Source: Acidobacteriota bacterium (lineage in GTDB: Bacteria; Acidobacteriota; UBA4820; DSQY01). Taken from it: DNA of 46,947 nucleotides. The stretch lies in assembly GCA_021778515.1 (NCBI GenBank), contig JAJYCJ010000014.1, positions 1-46,947 of the forward strand, written 5' to 3'. Shown piece after piece: positions 33,045-40,669 of this stretch. How positions within the stretch are numbered: position 1 is the stretch's first letter; each line of letters opens with the position of its first letter. The position numbers and the translations under genes are program-made. The notes beneath the pieces are model-generated. The model made no database searches. It was not told the origin of the DNA and saw only the letters and a program-made list of their open reading frames with translations.

Positions 33045-34760
33045 ATGAGTCCTCGGATCACAGTGGACCCGATTACGCGAATCGAAGGTCACCTCCGGAT
33101 CGACGTGGAGGTGAACGGCGGGGCGGTGCAGGACTCCTGGTCCTCGGGCCAGATGTTCAGGGGCATCGAGATCATCCTGCAGGGAAGAGATCCCAGAGAC
33201 GCCTGGCTCTTCACGCAGCGGTTCTGCGGCGTCTGCACGACGGTCCACGCCATCACCTCGGTGCGGGCCGTCGAAAACGCCCTGAACCTGGAGATTCCCA
33301 TCAACGCGCAATACATCCGCAACCTCATCCTCTGCGCCCACGCCCTCCACGACCATATCGTTCACTTCTACCAACTGTCGGCGCTGGACTGGGTGGACGT
33401 GGTCTCCGCCCTCAAAGGCGATCCCGCGAGCACCGCGGCCCTGGCTGAAAGCCTCTCGCCGTGGCCCGGCAACAGCCGCCGGCAATTCGAGGCCGTGAAG
33501 GACAAGCTGGCGGGATTCGTCAAGGCCGGCCAGCTGGGCATCTTCACCAACGGCTACTGGGGCCATCCTGCCATGAAGCTTCCGCCGGACGTGAATCTTC
33601 TGGCGGTGTCCCACTACCTGCAGGCCCTGGACATTCAGCGGAAGGCCAACCAGGTGGTGGCCATCCTGGGCGGGAAGACGCCCAACATCCAGAACCTGGC
33701 CGTGGGCGGCGTGGCCAACGCCATCAACCTCGACAACGAGTCCACCCTGAACATGAACAAGCTGTTCATGATCAAGGACCTCCTCGATGAGGTCGCCACC
33801 TTCGTGCAGCAGGTCTACCTCATCGACGTCTGCGCCGTGGGGGCGCTCTATGCGGACTGGCTCAAGTACGGAGCGGGCGTTACCAACTATCTGGCCGTTC
33901 CGGACCTGCCCCTGGACACCAAGGGAACCCAGTTCGATCTGCCCGGCGGAACCATCTTCAATAAGGATCTGGGCACGGCGAAAGCGATCACCAGCTTCCA
34001 GGACCCCTATTTCCGCGACAACGTGACCGAATGCATCGCCCATTCCTGGTACGATGGCGACTGGGACAAGCATCCCTACGAAGAGACGACCGAGCCCAAA
34101 TATACGGACTTCAACCCCGCCGGGAAATACTCGTGGGTGAAGTCTCCGCGCTTCCAAGGCAAGCCCATGCAGGTGGGGCCCCTGGCCCAGGTGTTGGTGG
34201 GCTTCGCCACGGGGCACGAGCCCACCAAGCGCTGGGCCACTCACGCGCTCCAGACCGCAGGCGCCGTCGCCAAGGCCCAGTTGAGCCCCGCCGTCCTTCA
34301 CGGGACGCTGGGCCGCCACCTCGGCCGCGCCGTGAGGGCGGCCGTCATCTCCGAGCTCGCCCTCCAGCAGTGGCAGCGGCTGGCCGAGAACATCGGCAAG
34401 GGTGACGTCGCCATCTTCAATCCCCCGACCTTCCCCAAGGGAGAGGTCCAGGGCTTCGGCTTCCACGAGGCCCCCCGCGGGACTCTCTCCCACTGGGTGG
34501 TCATTGACAACGGGAAAATCAAGAACTATCAGGCCGTCGTACCGTCGACCTGGAATGCCGGCCCGAGAGATGAGAAGGGCCAGAAGGGGCCCTACGAAGC
34601 CTCCCTGGTGGGGAACCCGATCGCGGATCCGGCAAAACCCTTGGAGGTCCTGCGCACCATCCACTCCTTCGATCCCTGCCTCGCCTGCGCCATCCATACC
34701 CTGGACGTGGAGGGAACGGAACTCTCGAAGGTCAACGTGTTCAACTCCTGCGACGTATGA
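33045..34760 (+). CDS. hybC: [NiFe] hydrogenase large subunit (HybC type)
   Basis: This is the catalytic subunit that splits or makes H2. The 571-residue protein begins ITVDPITRIEGHLRIDVEVN and holds the NiFe site in FCGVCTTVHA (Cys61, Cys64) and DPCLACAIH (Cys545, Cys548, His551). The Ni ligands are all Cys, so it is not a NiFeSe enzyme. Residues 552-571 form the C-terminal extension that HybD would remove after His551. I chose the ATG at 33045, seven bases after GGGGG; the ATG at 33039 is too close to it. Confidence 0.96.
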   Translation: MSPRITVDPITRIEGHLRIDVEVNGGAVQDSWSSGQMFRGIEIILQGRDPRDAWLFTQRFCGVCTTVHAITSVRAVENALNLEIPINAQYIRNLILCAHALHDHIVHFYQLSALDWVDVVSALKGDPASTAALAESLSPWPGNSRRQFEAVKDKLAGFVKAGQLGIFTNGYWGHPAMKLPPDVNLLAVSHYLQALDIQRKANQVVAILGGKTPNIQNLAVGGVANAINLDNESTLNMNKLFMIKDLLDEVATFVQQVYLIDVCAVGALYADWLKYGAGVTNYLAVPDLPLDTKGTQFDLPGGTIFNKDLGTAKAITSFQDPYFRDNVTECIAHSWYDGDWDKHPYEETTEPKYTDFNPAGKYSWVKSPRFQGKPMQVGPLAQVLVGFATGHEPTKRWATHALQTAGAVAKAQLSPAVLHGTLGRHLGRAVRAAVISELALQQWQRLAENIGKGDVAIFNPPTFPKGEVQGFGFHEAPRGTLSHWVVIDNGKIKNYQAVVPSTWNAGPRDEKGQKGPYEASLVGNPIADPAKPLEVLRTIHSFDPCLACAIHTLDVEGTELSKVNVFNSCDV

Positions 34761-35311
34761 GCGAGGAGACGAGCGAGAACGCCAGCCAGCGGATTCTGGT
34801 ATTGGGCCTGGGCAACGTCCTCATGGGTGACGACGGCTTCGGGCCCACCGTGGTGACCCTGCTGGCGGCGCAGTACGAACTTCCCGAGGGGGTGTCGGCG
34901 CTGGACGCCGGCACCCCCGGTTTCGACCTAACGCCCCACGTGTCCGGCCTCGCCTCGCTGATCGTCGTGGATACGGTCAAGCTCGACGCGCCTGCGGGCA
35001 CGCTGCGCCTATACCGCCTCCCCGAGATAGTGGCCCACGTGCCCGTGGTAAGGGCCTCCCCGCATGAGCCTGCCCTCCAGGAGGCGCTGCTCGCGCTTCA
35101 GTTCGCGGGCCAAGCCCCCGCGGAGGCCCTGCTCGTCGGTGCCGTCCCCGAGCTCATCGATGTGGGGCCCGGCCTCAGCGCTTCCCTGCGGGCGGCTGTG
35201 CCAGATGCCTTGCGGGAGGTATTGCTCGAATTGGGGAGGCTCGGACGTCCCGCGGTCAAGCGGAGTGCTCCCCTGCCGGCGAACCTCTGGTGGGAAGAAA
35301 GAGTCACCTGA
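34757..35311 (+). CDS. hybD: HybD-like hydrogenase maturation endopeptidase
   Basis: This nickel-dependent protease cleaves the large subunit tail once the NiFe centre is complete. The 184-residue protein shows ILVLGLGNVLMGDDGFG, DAGTPGFDL, VVDTV and ASPHEPALQEAL. Of the three metal ligands known in E. coli HybD, the Asp (VVDTV) and His (SPHE) are present, and the Glu is replaced by Asp in GDDGFG. It overlaps the large subunit stop by four bases, as is usual for cognate proteases. Confidence 0.93.
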   Translation: MSEETSENASQRILVLGLGNVLMGDDGFGPTVVTLLAAQYELPEGVSALDAGTPGFDLTPHVSGLASLIVVDTVKLDAPAGTLRLYRLPEIVAHVPVVRASPHEPALQEALLALQFAGQAPAEALLVGAVPELIDVGPGLSASLRAAVPDALREVLLELGRLGRPAVKRSAPLPANLWWEERVT

Positions 35312-35331
35312 CGCGGCAAGCTGGAGGTCGT

Positions 35332-35715
35332 ATGGCGCGTCTGGAACGCTGGCTGGTCATTCTGATCGCTCTGCACAGCGCCGCCGTGGGGTTGTTCCTT
35401 GTGGCCCTTCCCGAGTGGTCGGCGATCACCCTGGGCGGTTGGACCCGAGTCGCGCCCATTTTCTTCCCGCGCCAAGCGGGCGTCTTCCACCTGGTGCTGG
35501 CTGCCGGGTATCTCATCGAGTACTTCCAGTACCGCGGGATCACCCTGCTCGTCACCGCCAAGTGCATAGCCACCATCTTCCTGCTCGCCTCCACGCTCGC
35601 GGGCGGGGTGCCGTGGATCGTTCCCGCGTCAGGCTTGGGCGACGGCCTGATGGGGATCAGCATCATCCTCGTCCGACGCTGGCGGGCCTCTTCGGAGCGC
35701 GGGCGACCCCGTTAA
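35332..35715 (+). CDS. Small four-helix membrane protein at the end of the hyb operon
   Basis: I do not recognise this 127-residue protein. It has about four hydrophobic helices (WLVILIALHSAAVGLFLVAL, AGVFHLVLAAGYLIEYF, ITLLVTAKCIATIFLLAS, LGDGLMGISIILVRR) with short loops and a basic end. The ATG at 35332 has GGAGG upstream and lies 20 bases after hybD, so it is likely co-transcribed with the hydrogenase genes. A membrane-side helper role is only a guess from position. Confidence 0.7.
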   Translation: MARLERWLVILIALHSAAVGLFLVALPEWSAITLGGWTRVAPIFFPRQAGVFHLVLAAGYLIEYFQYRGITLLVTAKCIATIFLLASTLAGGVPWIVPASGLGDGLMGISIILVRRWRASSERGRPR

Positions 35716-35745
35716 CGGCTCCCGCGGCCGGGCTTCCGAACACGG

Positions 35746-37272
35746 TCAGTTCACATTGCGAGGCACGGGAGAGGTCCCGCTGAGGGCTTCGTAGGTGTCC
35801 TCCACTTCGTCGATCCCCAGGCGGAGGGTCATGGTGACGTGGTTGTAGAGGCACATCTCCAGACCCTGACATGCGGGGTCCCGCCCCAGTACCCTGACGA
35901 TGACCTCGTTCGTACTCGACAGGGCTTCGCAGACCTCCTGCACGCTGAAGCCCTGGCTGAACCTCCGTTCCGCCAGGTCGCGGCAGTAGCCGAGGAAGGT
36001 GGACCTTTCCCGCGTGCGCACGGCGTTCATCAAGTGCCGCATGAGCTGACGGAGGTACCACCTCAGGTCCTGAGCCTCCAGCCGCCGGTAGCCGAGAAAC
36101 CACTGTTTGGCCCGCGGACCTTGGAAGCACTGCACGAGGGCCTCCATGATCTCTTCCTCGTGCTGGTCCATGAGACGGTGCACCCGGAGATTGGCCCGGA
36201 CCCGCACCTCCTTCATGGCCGCTCGGTTCCGGGCTGCCCACTCGCTTGGATTGCTCTTGAGGTTCTCGATCAAGAACGGCATGCGCCGGAGGATCTCGAG
36301 CCGCTCCTTGGGGCGCCATCCGATCCGCTCGAAGGAGTGGCTGGCATCCACGGTCATCGCCAGGTCGATGTAACGGCCCATCCACGGGCGCTCGAAGGGT
36401 CGCTCCCCCAGAAGGCGCCCGGCGACGTCCCTGGCGTATAGTCCGGGCCAGCAGACCAATCGGGGCAGAAAAATGGGTTTCACCTTGCGCCCGAAATAGG
36501 CCGCGCAGGCCTCCTCGTAGAGTTCCACGTGGTTGACGGCCCCGTTGGCGCTCGCGATGACGATCTCGCCTGGGTTGAGGATCTGGTGGCGCTCCAGCAA
36601 GGCCAGCAGGAATGATGCGCCATCCCTCACGTGGAGGTAAGGGACGGACGAGGCGCCCTTCCCCGCCAAGATCCTCGCGTTCCAGGCCTTCGAGAGCCAG
36701 GTCTGAAGGAACACATACAGCGGCGGATACTCGCACCAGTCCGAGAACATGGCCCCGAAGCGGACGATGCACGAGGGGATGGTGTCGCGGTATTCGCCGA
36801 GCATGGCCTCCCCGATCCGCTTGGTCTTGGCATAGATGTGGTCGCCGTCCGGCGGCGAGCTTTCGTTCAACACGCCTCCGGGCGGCGGAAACTGGGAGGC
36901 TGCCACGGAGCTCGCGAAGACGAACCGCCTGAGGTGCAAATGCCTGCACCGATCCAGCATGTTGCGAAGGCCGTGGACGTTGGTGCGCCAATACTCGGGA
37001 TGATCCTCGCCGGTGAAGTCGTAGTGGGCCGCGAGGTGAATGACGACCTCCGCACCCCCCTCGCCCTCTATCTCGCGAAACACCTCGTCCAGGGGTTCCC
37101 CCTCGCCGATGTCCACCTGGTACCAGGTGATGCTGTCATGGATAGGCGCGCCGCATTCATGCTGCGACCGTCTGGCAATGGCGAGAATCCGGTAGCGGCC
37201 CTTGAGCGCCTCCAGAAGATGACGCCCGAGGAAGCCCGAGGCTCCCGTGACGACTAATCTCGGAAGATCCAT
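35746..37272 (-). CDS. NAD-dependent epimerase/SDR protein with C-terminal RsbRD_N-like helical domain
   Basis: Residues 1-350 are an extended short-chain dehydrogenase: VVTGASGFLGRHLLEAL at the start, VIHLAAHYDF, FASSVAASQF and the catalytic YAKTK (YxxxK). The last ~150 residues are helical (LMDQHEEEIMEALVQCF, FLGYCRDLAERRFSQGFSVQEV, EALSSTNEVIVRVLG) and resemble the N-terminal sensor-like domain of RsbR-type and related regulators. The fusion is unusual. The ATG at 37272 has GAGGA upstream; the GTG at 37290 is an alternative. It is a single gene, convergent with the hyb operon. Substrate unknown. Confidence 0.75.
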   Translation of the reverse strand: MDLPRLVVTGASGFLGRHLLEALKGRYRILAIARRSQHECGAPIHDSITWYQVDIGEGEPLDEVFREIEGEGGAEVVIHLAAHYDFTGEDHPEYWRTNVHGLRNMLDRCRHLHLRRFVFASSVAASQFPPPGGVLNESSPPDGDHIYAKTKRIGEAMLGEYRDTIPSCIVRFGAMFSDWCEYPPLYVFLQTWLSKAWNARILAGKGASSVPYLHVRDGASFLLALLERHQILNPGEIVIASANGAVNHVELYEEACAAYFGRKVKPIFLPRLVCWPGLYARDVAGRLLGERPFERPWMGRYIDLAMTVDASHSFERIGWRPKERLEILRRMPFLIENLKSNPSEWAARNRAAMKEVRVRANLRVHRLMDQHEEEIMEALVQCFQGPRAKQWFLGYRRLEAQDLRWYLRQLMRHLMNAVRTRERSTFLGYCRDLAERRFSQGFSVQEVCEALSSTNEVIVRVLGRDPACQGLEMCLYNHVTMTLRLGIDEVEDTYEALSGTSPVPRNVN

Positions 37273-37521
37273 CCCCCATCCTCTGCTCACAGCATAACAA
37301 GAAGCTCCTGGCGTAGGAAGCCCCGATGAGGTTCCACGGCCGCCCCGAGGGGATGCGCCTCCACGAGGCGACCGGGACGGTTGTCTTCAGGTGATTCTGT
37401 GGAGTACCTGGGGTTGACCCCGGGGCGCTGGCAAGCTTCTCCGCGCGGTCTTGCGCGGGCTGACGGGCGAGTGAGGCCAGCGCTGTGAGCGGATTCTCAC
37501 GCCACGGGCTGGCCCGTTGGA
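37273..37521. other. Gene-free gap with short GC hairpins
   Basis: No ORF is convincing. Hairpins include ACGGGC-2-GCCCGT at 37504-37517, just after the pgl stop, CCGCGC-6-GCGCGG at 37441-37458, and GGGGT-2-ACCCC near 37410. None has a T-run, but the first two could end the pgl transcript. Confidence 0.4.
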
Positions 37522-38253
37522 TCAATACCCTCGCGCCGCCCGGTCTAGGAACCACGTCACGGGACCCGCGCCCCCGATGCGGCCGGCCGGCAGTCGTGCG
37601 GCCTCGGCTTCGGACCCATCGACCAGGATGCGGACCACCGGGGCCTTTTCTGCCCCCGCCACCAGGAACCAGATGGCCCTTGCCGCGGACAGCCCGCGCA
37701 GGGTGAGGGTGATCCGGCTCCGGGGGATGATTCCCGGCGCGGCCTCCGCCGCCGCCACCCAGGCGTGGCGTTCCGCGAGGGCCGGCGAGCCGGGAAAGAG
37801 CGAGGCGGTGTGGCCCTCGTCCCCCAGCCCGAGGAGCGCCAGGTCGAAGGCGGGCTCGCCCTCGCTGGCGAAGAAGGCGCGCAACTCTCTCTCGTAGGCC
37901 GCCGCAGCCTCCACCGGAGAGCCGAGGCAGACGGGCACGGGGTGGAGGTTGCCCGGGGGGACGGGAATCCTCTCCAGGAGCGCTTCCCTCACCATCCTGA
38001 AATTGCTGGCCGGGTCGCTCTGGGGAACGAACCGCTCGTCGCCCCAGAAGAGGTGGATGCGGTCCCACGGAAGGTCCCCCGCCCTGCCCTCGGCGAGGAG
38101 CGCGTACAACCGCCGAGGGGTGTGGCCGCCCGAAAGGGCCAGGGAGAAGCGTCCGCGCCCGCGCACCGCCTCACGCGCCACCACGCCCAGGCGCTCGGCG
38201 GCGCTCAGGCTCAGCGCCTCCAGGTCATCGAAAACCAGAACCTCCGGCTTCAC
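37522..38253 (-). CDS. pgl: 6-phosphogluconolactonase (Pgl/DevB type)
   Basis: This enzyme hydrolyses 6-phosphogluconolactone, step two of the oxidative pentose phosphate pathway. The 243-residue protein has the SOL/DevB motifs [38 protein letters not shown] and [17 protein letters not shown]. The start is a GTG overlapping the zwf stop (GTGA); longer in-frame starts lie inside zwf. It is the last gene of the sugar operon. Confidence 0.94.
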   Translation of the reverse strand: MKPEVLVFDDLEALSLSAAERLGVVAREAVRGRGRFSLALSGGHTPRRLYALLAEGRAGDLPWDRIHLFWGDERFVPQSDPASNFRMVREALLERIPVPPGNLHPVPVCLGSPVEAAAAYERELRAFFASEGEPAFDLALLGLGDEGHTASLFPGSPALAERHAWVAAAEAAPGIIPRSRITLTLRGLSAARAIWFLVAGAEKAPVVRILVDGSEAEAARLPAGRIGGAGPVTWFLDRAARGY

Positions 38254-39713
38254 CGGGTCACCCAGCCGCCCGCCAGGTCCGACACGAGGGAATCGGCCTC
38301 CTTCGGACCCATGGAGCCCGCCGCGTAGCCCCGCACCGGGTACCCCGTCTCCAGAAGCGGCGTGTAGAGGCTCCATGCGGCCTCGACTTCATCCGCGTGC
38401 ACGAAGAGGGTCTGGTCGCCCGCCAGCACGTCGAAGAGCAGCGTCTCGTAGGCATCGGGCAGGGGCTTGAACGCTTCCGAGTAACGGAAATGGAGCTTCT
38501 GGGTGGCCAGTTCCACCACCTGGCCGGGCGTCTTCACCTCGAAGTGCAGGTCGAACCCCTCCTCCGGCTGGATGGTGATGACGAGGACGTTGGAGTGGAT
38601 CGCGCAGGTGTCGAAGGGGTGGAAAATGGAGACGGGGGGGCAACGGAAGACCACGGCGATCTGGCTGACCCGGCGGGCCATCCGCTTGCCGGTCCTGAGG
38701 ATGAAGGGCACGCCGTGCCAGCGCCAGTTGGCCACCTGGAGGCGCAGGGCCGCGAAGGTCGGTGTGCGCGAGCCCGCGGCCACGCTGGGTTCTCCGAGGT
38801 AGGCCGGCACACTCCCTCCATCCACCGTTCCGGACCCGTACTGGCCCAGGATCATGTCCTCCGGCCCGATGGGGGCGACGGCCCTCAGTACCTTGGCTTT
38901 CTCCTGGCGGATGGCGTCCGCGCCGAAGGTGCCCGGAACCTCCATGGCGGCGAGCGCCAGAAGCTGGGTCAGGTGGTTCTGGACCATGTCCCTCATGACC
39001 CCGGCCTGCTCGTAGTAGCCCGCCCTTCCCTCCACACCCAGGGTCTCGGCCACGGTGATCTGGACGCTTTCCACGCGGTCCCGGTTCCAGAGCGGCTCGA
39101 AGAGGGAGTTGGCGAAGCGGAAGACTAGGAGGTTCTGCACGGTCTCCTTGCCGAGGTAGTGGTCGATCCGGTAGATCTGGGACTCGTCGAAGCGCTGGTG
39201 GACGAAATCGTTGAGCGCCTTGGCCGAGGCCAGGTCGCGACCGAAGGGCTTCTCGATGACCAGCCGAGTCCAGCCCCGGCTCCGGTTCAGGCCCGCCTGA
39301 CCGAGCGCCCCGATGACCTCCGGGAAAGCCTGGGGCGGCAGCGCCAGGTAGAAGACGCGGTGTCCCGGATGGCCGAGCTGGTCCTCGATCTGAGCCAGCC
39401 GGCGGTCGTAGGCCTCGTAGCTGGCGGCGCTTCCATCGGGCACGGCCTGGTAGAACAGGCGGCTCGCCCAGAGCTTGCCGGCCTCATCGCCCGCGGGCGC
39501 GGCACCGGCCTCCTTGAGCGCCTCGGCGGCCATGGCCCGGAAGCCGCCGTCGTCCATGTCGCTCCCCCGTCCCACGCCGACGATGGCGCTGCCCGGGTGA
39601 AGGCGTCCCTCGTTCACCAGATGCGAGAGCGCGGGCAGGAGCTTGCGCGTGGAAAGGTCTCCCCTCCCCCCGTGGATCACGAAGAGGATGGGTTCGGGGC
39701 TGCCGGCGGCCAT
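38250..39713 (-). CDS. zwf: Glucose-6-phosphate dehydrogenase
   Basis: Zwf oxidises glucose 6-phosphate, making NADPH (or NADH). The 487-residue protein has the nucleotide site [31 protein letters not shown] and the catalytic RIDHYLGKE, plus [14 protein letters not shown]. Length is normal. Its ATG follows the gnd stop by three bases, with GGAGGG inside the end of gnd as ribosome site. Confidence 0.96.
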   Translation of the reverse strand: MAAGSPEPILFVIHGGRGDLSTRKLLPALSHLVNEGRLHPGSAIVGVGRGSDMDDGGFRAMAAEALKEAGAAPAGDEAGKLWASRLFYQAVPDGSAASYEAYDRRLAQIEDQLGHPGHRVFYLALPPQAFPEVIGALGQAGLNRSRGWTRLVIEKPFGRDLASAKALNDFVHQRFDESQIYRIDHYLGKETVQNLLVFRFANSLFEPLWNRDRVESVQITVAETLGVEGRAGYYEQAGVMRDMVQNHLTQLLALAAMEVPGTFGADAIRQEKAKVLRAVAPIGPEDMILGQYGSGTVDGGSVPAYLGEPSVAAGSRTPTFAALRLQVANWRWHGVPFILRTGKRMARRVSQIAVVFRCPPVSIFHPFDTCAIHSNVLVITIQPEEGFDLHFEVKTPGQVVELATQKLHFRYSEAFKPLPDAYETLLFDVLAGDQTLFVHADEVEAAWSLYTPLLETGYPVRGYAAGSMGPKEADSLVSDLAGGWVTR

Positions 39714-39716
39714 GTC

Positions 39717-40625
39717 TCAGCCCTCCTTCTTGATGGCGTGGCCGCCGAACTTGTTGCGCATCATGGCCAGGAGGCGGTCCGAGAACGAATCGGCGTCCCG
39801 CGAACGAAGGCGCTCCATGAGCGAGATGGCGATGACGGGAGCCGGCACGTCCAGATCCACGGCCTCCGCCAGGGTCCAACGCCCCTCGCCCGAATCCACG
39901 ACGTAGGGCGCGATGCCGCCCAGCTTCGGGTTCTCCTCCAGCCCCTCGGCGATCAGGTCCAGCAGCCAGGAGCGGACCACGCTCCCGTAGCGCCATATCT
40001 CGGCCACCTGATCCAGGTTCAGGCTGAAGGCCTCCTTGTGCTGGAGAACCTCGAACCCCTCCGCGTAGGCCTCCATCAGGCCGTATTCGATGCCGTTGTG
40101 GACCATCTTCACAAAATGTCCCGCCCCGCTAGGGCCCACGTGGCCCCAACCCTTGTCCGCCGCGGGCGCGAGGGCCTCGAAAAGGGGGCGCAGGCGGTCG
40201 ACCACGGCCTTGTCACCGCCCACCATGAGGCTGTAGCCTTCCGCCAGTCCCCAGATGCCGCCGCTCGTCCCGCAGTCCACGTAGTCGATCCCGCTGGACT
40301 TCAGCTCCTTCCCTCGGCGGAGGGAATCCTTGTAGTAGGAGTTGCCGCCGTCTACGAAGACGTCCCCCTTCTGCGCCACGGCCAGGAGGGACTGGATGGT
40401 CTCGTCCACGGGGGCGCCGGCCGGGACCATCAGCCAAAAGGTCCGCGGCGGCCGCAGCCGTCCGGCCAGCTCCCGCAGGTCGTCGGCCCCGCCGGCCCCC
40501 TTTTCCACCAGGGCGCGGATGGCATCGGGGTTCTTGTCGTATCCGTAGACCTCATGTCCGTGTTGGAGCAGCCGCTCGGCCATGTTGGCGCCCATGCGGC
40601 CCAGTCCGATCATCGCGATTTGCAT
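39717..40625 (-). CDS. gnd: 6-phosphogluconate dehydrogenase, short (YqeC-like) type
   Basis: This enzyme decarboxylates 6-phosphogluconate to ribulose 5-phosphate. The 302-residue form is the short type, often NAD-preferring, lacking the second half of the 470-residue enzymes. Motifs are IGLGRMGANMAERL, VDGGNSYYKDSLRR, GTSGGIWGLAEGYSLMVGG and GPSGAGHFVKMVHNGIEYG. AGGAGACGG precedes the ATG. It lies between tal-pgi and zwf. Confidence 0.95.
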   Translation of the reverse strand: MQIAMIGLGRMGANMAERLLQHGHEVYGYDKNPDAIRALVEKGAGGADDLRELAGRLRPPRTFWLMVPAGAPVDETIQSLLAVAQKGDVFVDGGNSYYKDSLRRGKELKSSGIDYVDCGTSGGIWGLAEGYSLMVGGDKAVVDRLRPLFEALAPAADKGWGHVGPSGAGHFVKMVHNGIEYGLMEAYAEGFEVLQHKEAFSLNLDQVAEIWRYGSVVRSWLLDLIAEGLEENPKLGGIAPYVVDSGEGRWTLAEAVDLDVPAPVIAISLMERLRSRDADSFSDRLLAMMRNKFGGHAIKKEG

Positions 40626-40669
40626 TTCCGTCTCCTGGGGTGGGGCCCGCCTGCGGCCGGCCCTTTCGT

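Noticed and set aside
32979-34697. A 572-codon minus-strand ORF opposite the hydrogenase large subunit
   Set aside because: The plus strand carries an unmistakable large subunit; the antisense frame has no recognisable motif and no start signals.
34676-34710. Selenocysteine in the hydrogenase large subunit
   Set aside because: The motif reads DPCLACAIH with ordinary Cys codons, and no in-frame TGA occurs before the stop.
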